DNA of 64,000 bases. Source: Clostridiales bacterium. GTDB taxonomy: Bacteria > Bacillota > Clostridia > Saccharofermentanales > Saccharofermentanaceae. Of this stretch, positions 9,267 through 18,044 are shown one piece after another. The position numbers were made by a program, and so were the translations under genes. Under the pieces are notes generated by a model that was not told the DNA's origin, ran no database searches, and saw only the letters and a program-made list of their open reading frames with translations. Every line of letters starts with the position of its first letter. Positions within the stretch are counted from its first letter, which is position 1. The stretch covers positions 79,711-143,710 of the forward strand of contig JAGAXM010000040.1 of NCBI GenBank assembly GCA_017940895.1, read 5' to 3'.

Positions 9267-11164
9267 TACAGCACACTCTTCAGGTCGTCAAGCCACAGTT
9301 TGCTTACTGCGTCAGACGGCATTCTCCAATCTCCTCTGGGAGACAAAGTTACTGTTCCGACCTTAGGTCCGTCAGGAAGGCAGGAACGCTTGAACTGCTG
9401 GTTAAAGAATCTTCTGATGAATGTTTCTTCCCACTTATAGATAACTTCAGGCTCAAATACTCCTTCGAAAGCAATACAAGCAAGTCTGTAGATCTTTGAA
9501 GGCTTGAAACCCCATCTCAAGAAATAATACAGGTAGAAATCATGAAGATCATAAGGTCCTACAAGATCCTCTGTCTTCTGACTGATCTGTCCGTTCTCAT
9601 CCGGCGGAAGAAGTTCGGGAGAAACCGGAGTATCAACAATATCCTTCAATACGGAAGACAACTCACCTTCCGTCCTTGAAGACTCAAAAGATACAATGTG
9701 TCTGACCAATGTCTTCGGTATCGAAGTATTAACTCCGTACATAGACATATGGTCACCGTTATATGTAGCCCATCCGAGCGCCAACTCTGATAGATCACCT
9801 GTACCGATTACGATACCACCGTTCTTATTTGCAATATCCATAAGGATCTGTGTGCGCTCTCTGGCCTGTGAATTCTCATAAGTAACATCATGAACGCTCT
9901 CATCATGTCCGATATCTGCGAAGTGCTGTCTTACTGCAGCCTTGATATCAACAGTCTTAAGAGTTACGCCGTAAGCCTCGGCAAGCTTCTCGGAATTACC
10001 TTTCGTACGTGTCGTGGTACCGAATCCCGGCATGGTAACGGCTATTATTCCTTTACGGTCGAGCTCAAGCATGTCGAAAGCATGTACTGTAACGATCAAA
10101 GCCAGAGTGGAATCAAGACCGCCGGAAAGACCGACTACGGCGCACTTGCCGTTAATATGATGAAGTCTTGTTGCAAGACCCGCCGCCTGCATTGTAAGTA
10201 TCTCATCGCATCTGGATGAAAGATCGGAAGACTCGGCAGGAACGAAAGGATGATCTGCGATCTTACGGATCAGCTTAAGATCAGTCTCGGGTTCCGTATC
10301 AAAATATACGATGCTCCAAGGATCATCCGATGTCTCGAAAGTATTTCTTATCCTGTCGTGAGCGAGTCTCTGAAGATCAATATCTGCATAAACCGTACCG
10401 GGCTTGCCGAAGCAGCCGGATTCAGACAACACAGAACCGTTCTCGCAAATAACTCTGTGACCTGCGAACACGAGATCCTGCGTAGACTCGCCGAATCCGC
10501 AGTCAGAATAGATATAGCCTGATATAAGACGTCCGGACTGCATCGAGATGAGCTTCTGTCTGTATTCCTTCTTACCTATCACTTCATCCGAAGCAGAGAG
10601 ATTACATATTATCATGGCGCCGGACTTCGCGGATTCCACAGAAGGCGGGTCAGCTACCCACAGGTCCTCACAGATCTCGATACCGAACGTAAAGTCCTCA
10701 TATGTCTCATTACGGAATACGAGATTACCGAACGGTACACCGTCTTCAGTCTCGTCTTCGCCCTCGAAAGGCTCGAAGTATCTTCTCTCATAGAACTCGG
10801 AATAATTAGGGATAAACCTCTTGGGGACATAACCCAAAACCTCTCCCTTGGCAACTACTGCCGCAACATTATAAAGCTTGCCTTCAAACTTCAAAGGAAG
10901 TCCGACTACGATAGCAAGATTCATCTCGCATGTAGCCTCGGCAATATCGTAAAGACCTCTTAAAGCAGACTCGATGAGCTCATCCTGCAGGAAAAGATCA
11001 CCGCATGTATAACCTGTAATGGAAAGTTCTGGGAAAACAAGTAAAGAACAGCTCCTCTCATCCGCCTCGGCACAATGCTTTATTATCTGTTCGACATTAA
11101 AGTCCACATCCGCGACACGCACCTGCGGTGATACCGATCCGACTCTGACAAAACCGTCCCTCAT
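9266..11164 (-). CDS. nadE: Glutamine-hydrolysing NAD+ synthetase
   Basis: The enzyme converts nicotinate adenine dinucleotide to NAD+ using ATP and glutamine. The 632-residue long form has an N-terminal nitrilase-type glutaminase with the Glu-Lys-Cys triad visible: Glu46 in FPELSITGY, Lys115 in GYVPKRFIPN and Cys165 in GIEICEDLW. The C-terminal synthetase has the ATP-PP loop SGGLDS at 347-352. A GGGGGA site precedes the ATG. The gene lies between argJ and the O-acylation genes, in the same direction with 16-base or shorter gaps. Confidence 0.96.
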   Translation of the reverse strand: MRDGFVRVGSVSPQVRVADVDFNVEQIIKHCAEADERSCSLLVFPELSITGYTCGDLFLQDELIESALRGLYDIAEATCEMNLAIVVGLPLKFEGKLYNVAAVVAKGEVLGYVPKRFIPNYSEFYERRYFEPFEGEDETEDGVPFGNLVFRNETYEDFTFGIEICEDLWVADPPSVESAKSGAMIICNLSASDEVIGKKEYRQKLISMQSGRLISGYIYSDCGFGESTQDLVFAGHRVICENGSVLSESGCFGKPGTVYADIDLQRLAHDRIRNTFETSDDPWSIVYFDTEPETDLKLIRKIADHPFVPAESSDLSSRCDEILTMQAAGLATRLHHINGKCAVVGLSGGLDSTLALIVTVHAFDMLELDRKGIIAVTMPGFGTTTRTKGNSEKLAEAYGVTLKTVDIKAAVRQHFADIGHDESVHDVTYENSQARERTQILMDIANKNGGIVIGTGDLSELALGWATYNGDHMSMYGVNTSIPKTLVRHIVSFESSRTEGELSSVLKDIVDTPVSPELLPPDENGQISQKTEDLVGPYDLHDFYLYYFLRWGFKPSKIYRLACIAFEGVFEPEVIYKWEETFIRRFFNQQFKRSCLPDGPKVGTVTLSPRGDWRMPSDAVSKLWLDDLKSVL

Positions 11165-11180
11165 ATTTCCCCCTGTTATA

Positions 11181-12428
11181 TCAAGTCCTGTAACTGCCGT
11201 TAATCTTTACATAATCATAGGAGAAGTCACAAGTAAACATACGGTCGTATGCATCCCCCTCCTGAAGCTTTATCTCAACATGAATATCATGCTCATGAAG
11301 CATCTTTGCTGCCTCATCCTCATCGAAAGGCACACATACACCGTCATGGAAGAACAGCATGCCGCCGACAAGGATATCGATCTTCTCGGGATCGAACTTC
11401 GCGCCCGAGTAACCTACTGCCGTAAGCACACGGCCGATATTGGCATCCTCGCCGAAGAATGCTGTCTTACAAAGAGGAGATCTTGCGACAGCCGTTACGA
11501 TAAGCTTGGCATCATATTCATCCTTGGCACCGAAGACTTCGATCTCTATAAACTTGGTAGCACCCTCGCCGTCGGCAGCAAGCATCCTCGCTATATCGTA
11601 AGACAGTTCCTCGAGAGCCTCCTCGAAAAGCTTAAGGTCTTCACTGTCCTTCTCGATAACGGCACCTGAAGCGCCGTTAGCCAATACGACTACCATGTCG
11701 CATACAGATGTATCACCGTCTACGGTAACTCTGTTGAATGTATGTGCTACTGCCTTTTTCAAAGCATTCTGCAGAAGATCCTTCTCAATATCCGCATCTG
11801 TCGTAAAGATACCGATCATTGTCGCAAGATTAGGATGGATCATTCCAGATCCCTTAGCCATACCTGCGATGGTTACTTCCTTGCCGTCCTTAAGAGTTAT
11901 TGTCGCTGCAACTTCCTTAGGCACAGTATCAGTCGTCATCATGCCGTATTCCGCATAATGAGCATTCCTGGCATCAGCAGAAAGACCGCTTACAAGTTCA
12001 GGAACTTTATTGATGATCTTCTCGTAAGGAAGTCTGGTACCGATAACGCCTGTCGAAGCCGTGAGGATCTCATCTGATGTGCATCCGAGCTCATCGGCAA
12101 CAGCCTTTGCGACTCTGTCCGCATCCTCTTCACCGACCTTACCTACACCTGCGTTGGCATTCTTACTGTTAACGATCATACCGCGCATCTTGCCGCCCTG
12201 ATCGATCTTCTTAATGCTTCTTACAAGAGAATGTCCCTTAACAAGATTCGATGTATATACACCGGCTACCGTAGCAGGAATATCGGATTCTACCAAAGCT
12301 ACATCTAATACGAGAGATTTCTCGACATCGGGATTAACATTTGCCGAATTGGACTTAAGTCCGGCAACAACTCCGTTGGCCTTAAACCCCTTGGGTAAAG
12401 TTATGTACGCTTCTTCAATTGATTCCAT
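11181..12428 (-). CDS. argJ: Bifunctional glutamate N-acetyltransferase / ornithine acetyltransferase ArgJ
   Basis: ArgJ recycles acetyl groups in arginine synthesis, from acetylornithine to glutamate. The 415-residue precursor contains GSGMIHPNLATMIGIF with the Thr203 self-cleavage nucleophile that splits it into alpha and beta chains. It ends with the conserved INGSYRT. No other arg genes accompany it here. It follows the purine genes by 20 bases and is presumably co-transcribed. Whether it also makes acetylglutamate from acetyl-CoA cannot be read from sequence. Confidence 0.94.
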   Translation of the reverse strand: MESIEEAYITLPKGFKANGVVAGLKSNSANVNPDVEKSLVLDVALVESDIPATVAGVYTSNLVKGHSLVRSIKKIDQGGKMRGMIVNSKNANAGVGKVGEEDADRVAKAVADELGCTSDEILTASTGVIGTRLPYEKIINKVPELVSGLSADARNAHYAEYGMMTTDTVPKEVAATITLKDGKEVTIAGMAKGSGMIHPNLATMIGIFTTDADIEKDLLQNALKKAVAHTFNRVTVDGDTSVCDMVVVLANGASGAVIEKDSEDLKLFEEALEELSYDIARMLAADGEGATKFIEIEVFGAKDEYDAKLIVTAVARSPLCKTAFFGEDANIGRVLTAVGYSGAKFDPEKIDILVGGMLFFHDGVCVPFDEDEAAKMLHEHDIHVEIKLQEGDAYDRMFTCDFSYDYVKINGSYRT

Positions 12429-12448
12429 TATTACTTTGTCCGCCTTTA

Positions 12449-13630
12449 TTAATGATGGAAGAGTCTGATGCCCGTGAAGGCCATAGCCATGTCGTACTTA
12501 TTGCAAGTCATAATGACATGATCATCTCTGATGGAGCCGCCGGGCTCTGCAATATACTTAACGCCGCTCTTATAGGCTCTTTCGATATTGTCACCGAATG
12601 GGAAGAATGCATCGGAACCGAGCGCAACGTCAGTATTCTTGGCAAGCCACTCTTTCTTCTCGGCATCTGTGAGAACTTCAGGCTTCTCCTTGAACAGAGT
12701 CTGCCATGTGCCATCTCTTAATACATCATCATGTTCATCGGAGATATATACATCGATAGTATTGTCTCTGTCAGGTCTTCTGATATCGTCAACAAACTTA
12801 AGACCCATAACCTTGGGATGCTGCCTCAGCCACCAGATATCAGCCTTGTTTCCTGCAAGACGTGTGCAGTGGATTCTACTCTGCTGACCTGCACCGATAC
12901 CGATAGCCTGACCGTCCTTAACGTAGCAGACGGAATTGCTCTGTGTGTACTTCAATGTGATGAGTGAGATAAGAAGGTCGATCTTCTTGTCATCAGGGAT
13001 CTCCTTGTTATCTGTAACGATATTTGTAAGAAGATCATTGTTGATATCAAGCTCGTTTCTTCCCTGCTCGAAAGTAACACCATATACCTGCTTCTTCTCA
13101 ATAGGCTCAGGCTTGTACTCGGGATCGATCTTGATAACGTTATATGTGCCCTTACGCTTTGTCTTAAGGATCTCAAGAGCCTCGTCAGTATAGTCGGGAG
13201 CGATGATACCGTCGGAAACCTCACGAGCGAGCATCTTTGCCGTAATGGCATCACAAGTATCGGAAAGTGCTACGAAATCGCCGTAAGAACTCATTCTGTC
13301 TGCGCCTCTTGCTCTTGCGTAAGCGCAAGCGATCGGTGAGAGCTCACCCAAGTCATCTACAAAATAGATCTTAGCCTCAGTCTCGGAAAGAGGCTTGCCT
13401 ACTGCAGCACCTGCAGGAGATACATGCTTGAATGAAGTTGCCGAAGGAAGTCCTGTTGCCTTCTTAAGCTCCTTAACAAGCTGCCAGCCGTTAAAAGCAT
13501 CGAGAAGGTTAATATAACCCGGCTTTCCGTTAAGAACTTCGATAGGAAGCTCGGCGCCGTTCTCCATATAGATTCTTGAGGGCTTCTGGTTGGGGTTACA
13601 ACCGTACTTAAGCTGCATTTCGTTACTCAT
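12449..13630 (-). CDS. Stand-alone AICAR formyltransferase (PurH C-domain homologue)
   Basis: This enzyme catalyses the next-to-last step of IMP synthesis, formylating AICAR with 10-formyl-tetrahydrofolate. The 393-residue protein has only the AICAR-transformylase part: SFKHVSPAGAAVG carries the Lys-His pair and SPxG turn, and IGIGAGQQSRIHCTRLAG follows later. The N-terminal MGS-like IMP cyclohydrolase domain of normal PurH (about 510-530 residues) is absent. The cyclohydrolase step is supplied by the purO gene 14 bases upstream. Annotation pipelines often call this protein PurH. Confidence 0.93.
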   Translation of the reverse strand: MSNEMQLKYGCNPNQKPSRIYMENGAELPIEVLNGKPGYINLLDAFNGWQLVKELKKATGLPSATSFKHVSPAGAAVGKPLSETEAKIYFVDDLGELSPIACAYARARGADRMSSYGDFVALSDTCDAITAKMLAREVSDGIIAPDYTDEALEILKTKRKGTYNVIKIDPEYKPEPIEKKQVYGVTFEQGRNELDINNDLLTNIVTDNKEIPDDKKIDLLISLITLKYTQSNSVCYVKDGQAIGIGAGQQSRIHCTRLAGNKADIWWLRQHPKVMGLKFVDDIRRPDRDNTIDVYISDEHDDVLRDGTWQTLFKEKPEVLTDAEKKEWLAKNTDVALGSDAFFPFGDNIERAYKSGVKYIAEPGGSIRDDHVIMTCNKYDMAMAFTGIRLFHH

Positions 13631-13644
13631 TTCTTTATCACTCC

Positions 13645-14361
13645 TTAAACGTTCTTATTTACGATTCTTGTCTCGGCTTCGCCTGTAGCGATGTCGATGA
13701 ACTTAACATACAAAGAGACCTTATTCTCCTCGTTAAGACTTGTCCAAAGCATATCTGTGAAAGAATCAATATCTTCTGCATCAATGCCGATCTTCTCAGG
13801 CTCGCCTTCGAAGCTCGGGAGCGGATTGCCGTCACCCATGTATGTATGAATGAATCTTCCGTCGCCGGCAATGGGATTTGTGTAAGAGAATGTATGTCTC
13901 TCGCATGACTCGGGATTACCGTCTGCCGACTTTAAGATAGACATAGCATAATTGAATGTGCCGTTCTCAACATGAAGGATACCGGAGATTCTGGGAGTAT
14001 AGTTCGGAGCATCATCCTCGAACTCTCTTCCTCTAAGGCTCATCTCGAATGTCTGCTGCTTATCCATATTCTCATAGATAGTATCTGTCTGATCGCCGTT
14101 TGTAACGATAGTCTTGTTGCCGAGAACTCTAACGGGAGAATAAATGATAAGGTGCGGATCGGAAAGCTTGGAAGGGTCGAAAGCCTCTGTCTTGATGCCG
14201 TCCTCTGTAGCCGTAAATACACGGTTTCTGGAGTTAACGCTTCTTCCCATGATGAAGTAAGCTGTTACTGCCTTCTTGCCGTCTGCGGACTTACCGATAA
14301 CGATACCTCTTCCGGGGTAAGCGTTTGTCTTCAGGATCTCTGAGATGTTCTTCTTTTCCAT
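13645..14361 (-). CDS. purO: IMP cyclohydrolase, archaeal PurO type
   Basis: The enzyme closes the purine ring, FAICAR to IMP. The 238-residue protein opens with NAYPGRGIVIGKSADGKKAV and AYFIMGRSVNSRNRVF, characteristic of the PurO family first known from methanogens. A second conserved stretch is SYTNPIAGDGRFIHTYMG. It directly precedes the stand-alone AICAR transformylase, so the two genes together replace bifunctional PurH. The ribosome site is modest (AAGGA, long spacing). Confidence 0.92.
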   Translation of the reverse strand: MEKKNISEILKTNAYPGRGIVIGKSADGKKAVTAYFIMGRSVNSRNRVFTATEDGIKTEAFDPSKLSDPHLIIYSPVRVLGNKTIVTNGDQTDTIYENMDKQQTFEMSLRGREFEDDAPNYTPRISGILHVENGTFNYAMSILKSADGNPESCERHTFSYTNPIAGDGRFIHTYMGDGNPLPSFEGEPEKIGIDAEDIDSFTDMLWTSLNEENKVSLYVKFIDIATGEAETRIVNKNV

Positions 14362-14368
14362 AAATACT

Positions 14369-14992
14369 TCATTCCTTTACATATGCAATATTGTTTTTGA
14401 TCTCTACTTTACCCTCTGCGAAAAGGCTTATCGCCTTCGGCAGAATAACCTGCTCGCACTCCTTCATAATGCGCTTCTGAAGCACTTCGGGAGTGTCATC
14501 AGGCAGGATATCGACACACTTCTGAAGAAGGATCGGACCCTCGTCATAGTTCTCATTAACCAGATGAACTGTGGCACCGGATACCTTAACGCCTCTTGCA
14601 AGTGCAGCCTCGTGAGGCCTGATACCGTACATACCCTTGCCGCAGAATGACGGGATCAGTGCAGGATGGATATTAATGATCCTGTTACTGAATTCCTTTA
14701 CCGTCCTTGCTCCGAGAAGTGACAGGTAACCTGCAAGAACAATAAGTTCTGCTCCGACTTCTTTAAGCTTATTTACAACTGCCTCATCCCACTCTTCTCT
14801 TGAAGGATATGACTTAGCTGACATAACTACTGACGGAATACCGTTATCGGATGCTCTCGTAAGCGCATAAGCGCTGTCGTTGGACGCAATAACAAGTGCA
14901 ATCTCGACATTCTTCAGTTCGCCCGAGTTGATGCGGTCGATTATGGCCTGAAGATTGGTTCCGCCGCCTGAAACAAATACCGCTATCTTCAT
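14369..14992 (-). CDS. purN: Phosphoribosylglycinamide formyltransferase
   Basis: PurN uses 10-formyl-tetrahydrofolate to formylate GAR, the third purine step. The 207-residue protein shows VFVSGGGTNLQAIIDRI (5-21) and the catalytic region NIHPALIPSFCGKGMYG, with the family Asn-His pair. SGATVHLVNENYDEGPIL follows. It overlaps the purF stop as ATGA and is 7 bases from purO, inside the purine run. Confidence 0.96.
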   Translation of the reverse strand: MKIAVFVSGGGTNLQAIIDRINSGELKNVEIALVIASNDSAYALTRASDNGIPSVVMSAKSYPSREEWDEAVVNKLKEVGAELIVLAGYLSLLGARTVKEFSNRIINIHPALIPSFCGKGMYGIRPHEAALARGVKVSGATVHLVNENYDEGPILLQKCVDILPDDTPEVLQKRIMKECEQVILPKAISLFAEGKVEIKNNIAYVKE

Positions 14993-16404
14993 AAGTTAGT
15001 CACCTGATGCACGCTCTTTTCGAAGCTTTCGGGCTTACCTGCAACATAGTTGCCGTCAAAGCATGCGGAACATGTATCACAGATAAGGCCGCCGAGAGCT
15101 TCCTTAAGGCACTCAAGGCTGATATAACCCAGTGAATCGGCGCCGATCATCTCACCGATCTGCTCTACTGTCATGTATGTAGCGGGAAGATCCTTGTCAG
15201 ACGAAGCATTTACTCCGTAGCAGCAGGGATACTTAACTTCAGGGGATGCAAGCCTTACATGAACCTCGGAAGCACCGTTATCCTTAAGGAAGCGGATGAT
15301 GTGCTTTGTTGTTGTACCTCTTACAAGCGAGTCGTCAACTATGGCGATCCTCTTACCCTTGATGGCTTCCTTGAGAACTGCGAACTTCATTCTTACGGCA
15401 AGCTCTCTTTGCTCCTGTGTGCTCTTGATAAATGTTCTTCCTACATAACGGTTCTTAAGAAGTCCCATACCGTATGTAACTCCGAGACCGTCGGCAAAGC
15501 CCAAAGCTGCGGCATTACCGGAATCAGGGGCACCGATTACGAGGTCGCAGTCACAGGGATGAAGCTTCGCAAGGGCCTTACCAGCCTCGTATCTTGACTT
15601 AAATACGTTTGTACCGTCGATTACAGAATCGGGACGTGCAACATAAACATACTCAAAGATGCAGACCTTGCCGTTCTTGATTCTCTCGTCGGAAGATATC
15701 TCGCTGTTGTAGAAGATGCTTGATACCTCGTCCTTGGAAATGGAGAGGATCTCACCCGGCTCGAGATCTCTTACATACTCTGCATCAAGCGCATCGAAAG
15801 AACAGTTCTCAGATGCGAGCATCCACTGGTTATTCTTCTTACCAAGTGACAGAGGTCTCAATCCATACGGATCTCTGACACCGATAAGCTTGTCTTCAGT
15901 CATGATGATGAGAGCATATACACCCTGCAATTCCTTCATGGTCTTAAGAAGAGCCTCTTCAGTAGTCTCGCTAACAACACGGTTCCTGGAGAACAGAGAA
16001 AGAATAAGCTCAGTATCTGTATTTGTCTGGAAGATAGCACCCTGATTCTTGAGTTCTTCCCTTATCTGCTCCGCATTAAGAATTACCGAATCACAGCTTA
16101 ATGCGATATTACCTACTCTGGACTTAATTACAACGGGTTGGATACCGTCAGGTCCGACAATACCGTCGGCACCTCTTGCATGAGCGATGGCACAATTACC
16201 GCCAAGAGCATTAAGAGTTACTTCATCAAAGATATCAGCTACCATTCCGTCTCTTTTATGAAGAAGGAATGTACCGTTATTGTTGATAGCGATACCTGCA
16301 GCTTCCTGACCTCTGTGCTGCAAAGAGAAGATACCGTAGTATGCTGTGCTCGCTGTTCCCTCGTCGATACCTGATCTGTTGATAACACCGAATATACCGC
16401 TCAT
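14989..16404 (-). CDS. purF: Amidophosphoribosyltransferase PurF with a decayed glutaminase site
   Basis: PurF makes phosphoribosylamine from PRPP and an amino donor. The 471-residue protein has an intact PRTase half: the PRPP loop AIVDDSLVRGTTT at 354-366 and NRYVGRTFI at 318-326. It also has the four cysteines expected for the B. subtilis-type 4Fe-4S cluster (248, 394, 442, 445). The glutaminase half keeps its fold-defining blocks (LQHRGQEAAGI, IFQTNTDTE) but not its chemistry. The N-terminal nucleophile Cys is Ser2 (MSGIFG). The RYxT block reads RGAD (77-80). The oxyanion HNGN block reads CDSV (104-107). It may therefore use ammonia directly. Overlaps with purE and purN show operon placement. 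Confidence 0.92.
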   Translation of the reverse strand: MSGIFGVINRSGIDEGTASTAYYGIFSLQHRGQEAAGIAINNNGTFLLHKRDGMVADIFDEVTLNALGGNCAIAHARGADGIVGPDGIQPVVIKSRVGNIALSCDSVILNAEQIREELKNQGAIFQTNTDTELILSLFSRNRVVSETTEEALLKTMKELQGVYALIIMTEDKLIGVRDPYGLRPLSLGKKNNQWMLASENCSFDALDAEYVRDLEPGEILSISKDEVSSIFYNSEISSDERIKNGKVCIFEYVYVARPDSVIDGTNVFKSRYEAGKALAKLHPCDCDLVIGAPDSGNAAALGFADGLGVTYGMGLLKNRYVGRTFIKSTQEQRELAVRMKFAVLKEAIKGKRIAIVDDSLVRGTTTKHIIRFLKDNGASEVHVRLASPEVKYPCCYGVNASSDKDLPATYMTVEQIGEMIGADSLGYISLECLKEALGGLICDTCSACFDGNYVAGKPESFEKSVHQVTNL

Positions 16405-16913
16405 TAAAGTCCTGCCTCCTTTAATTTTTCCTGAAGCTTTGTTTCTTTAGTATCTACAGAAGAAGCAAGCTCCTTCTTATAGTCGAGAAGTTTGGAAGCA
16501 ACATCATCGTCAGACAGAGCGATGATCTGAGTTGCAAGGATAGCCGCATTGGATCCGCCGTCGATAGCTACCGTAGCTACCGGGATACCGGTAGGCATCT
16601 GAACCGTCGCATAAAGAGCATCTACACCGTTAAGAGCGCCGCCCTTACAGGGAACGCCGATAACGGGAAGGATCGTATTGGAAGCCAGTACACCTGCAAG
16701 ATGTGCAGCGAGACCTGCAGCTGCAATAATAACGCCAAATCCGTTATCTCTTGCGTCAGCCGCCAGCTTATGAGCCTTATCGGGACTTCTGTGAGCGGAT
16801 GCGATATGCACCTCATATTCGATACCGAACTTCTTAAGAAGCTTAAAACAACCTTCCATTACCGGGAAGTCGGAATCTGAACCCATAATGATCAATACTT
16901 TTTTGCCTGCCAT
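16404..16913 (-). CDS. purE: N5-carboxyaminoimidazole ribonucleotide mutase PurE
   Basis: Class I PurE moves the carboxylate of N5-CAIR to give CAIR. The 169-residue protein has the signature IMGSDSDFPVMEGC at 9-22, ASAHRSPDKAH near 39-49 and GGSNAAILA later. It is the first purine gene of the run, 19 bases after the CapA-like gene. No purine riboswitch or PurR box fits in that gap, so expression depends on upstream transcription or an unseen promoter inside the capA-like gene. Confidence 0.95.
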   Translation of the reverse strand: MAGKKVLIIMGSDSDFPVMEGCFKLLKKFGIEYEVHIASAHRSPDKAHKLAADARDNGFGVIIAAAGLAAHLAGVLASNTILPVIGVPCKGGALNGVDALYATVQMPTGIPVATVAIDGGSNAAILATQIIALSDDDVASKLLDYKKELASSVDTKETKLQEKLKEAGL

Positions 16914-16932
16914 ATTAATACCTTTCCTTTAA

Positions 16933-18042
16933 TTATTCGTCTTCCTGATTCCAGTTAAGTCTGTCCATAACACGGTAATAATCATCTGACTCCCATTCAT
17001 AAGGTCTGGGACAATAATCATTAGACGTGAAACTTGTCTGACTGTATGGAACGATCGTAAGATTATAATCTTCGACATATGAATTTGTCTCATCCATAAC
17101 GAACTCACATCTTACTATGCAAGTATCGGGATCGGAAAGTCCCGTATTACCGCCGAAACAAAAATTGGAAAGACTGTAAAGAATATACTTTCCGTTATAA
17201 AGCTCGATAGGCTCAAGTCTGTGAGGATGTGCGCCTACAACAATATCAACACCGTAATCTATCAAAGCATGACCAACATATATCTGATCATTGGTAGGCT
17301 CATAATAACGCTCGATGCCCCAATGACATGAAGCGATGATAATCTGACATCCGGCATCCCTTAATTCATCAATGAGCGGATAAGCAGTGGCCGCAGTATC
17401 GCCGTTGCCTATCATATCGATACCGAACATACCGATCTTAATACCTCTTACTTCATAGATAGCGACCTGATGCTGGTTACTCCAATAAATACCGGCCTCT
17501 TCGAGTGTCTGCTGAGTAGTTACAAGACCTTCTTCCCAATAGTCATAACTGTGGTTGTTGGAAAGATTAACGGCCTCAATACTGCCGTTGATAAGCATCT
17601 GAACACTCTCTGGAACATTCGCGAATACGAACTCCTTAGTCATATGCGATGCGTTCTCATCACCGTATGTTCCTTCGAAGTTCGCATATGTAAGATCATC
17701 TGTCGCAAGATAATCGGCACAATTTTGGAAACAGTACGTCCAGTCACCGTCTACTACAGCATCAAAGCTTCCGGGTGCACCGCTCCAAGCAAGAGCATCG
17801 GCTAAAGTAAGATCCCCTAAGAAACTTACGACAATATGCTCAGGAGCCGGAGTAGGCGTCGGAGTATTGGTAGGCACGGGTGTCGGTGTCGGCGTGGACG
17901 TCGGTATTACGGTCTCGGTTATTTCTGTGGGAACCGCAGTCTCCTGAACAGTATTCAGGAAAGAGCATGCAGCTAATACAGCTGATGCTGCAAGCACCGT
18001 AAAACATACGAAAAGAGTGCGTACTAAGGATCTGTTACTCAC
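16933..18042 (-). CDS. CapA-family (PGA_cap) lipoprotein, metallophosphoesterase-like
   Basis: This extracellular lipoprotein of 369 residues has a perfect lipobox, VLAAC with Cys26. A Pro/Thr repeat linker (about 40-68) follows. The PGA_cap domain shows FLGDLTLADA, NFEGTYGD, NNHSYDYW, SCHWG, GAHPHRLEP and SLSNFCFGG, the full set of family motifs. CapA is needed for poly-gamma-glutamate capsules in bacilli, but many clostridial homologues occur without cap genes, as here, and have unknown roles. The start is a GTG three bases past the GH5 stop; a GGAGG lies 14 bases before it, inside the GH5 end, so initiation probably depends on coupling. Confidence 0.88.
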   Translation of the reverse strand: MSNRSLVRTLFVCFTVLAASAVLAACSFLNTVQETAVPTEITETVIPTSTPTPTPVPTNTPTPTPAPEHIVVSFLGDLTLADALAWSGAPGSFDAVVDGDWTYCFQNCADYLATDDLTYANFEGTYGDENASHMTKEFVFANVPESVQMLINGSIEAVNLSNNHSYDYWEEGLVTTQQTLEEAGIYWSNQHQVAIYEVRGIKIGMFGIDMIGNGDTAATAYPLIDELRDAGCQIIIASCHWGIERYYEPTNDQIYVGHALIDYGVDIVVGAHPHRLEPIELYNGKYILYSLSNFCFGGNTGLSDPDTCIVRCEFVMDETNSYVEDYNLTIVPYSQTSFTSNDYCPRPYEWESDDYYRVMDRLNWNQEDE

Positions 18043-18044
18043 TT

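Noticed and set aside
16914..16932. Purine riboswitch or PurR box before purE
   Set aside because: The gap is 19 bases and holds only a ribosome site.
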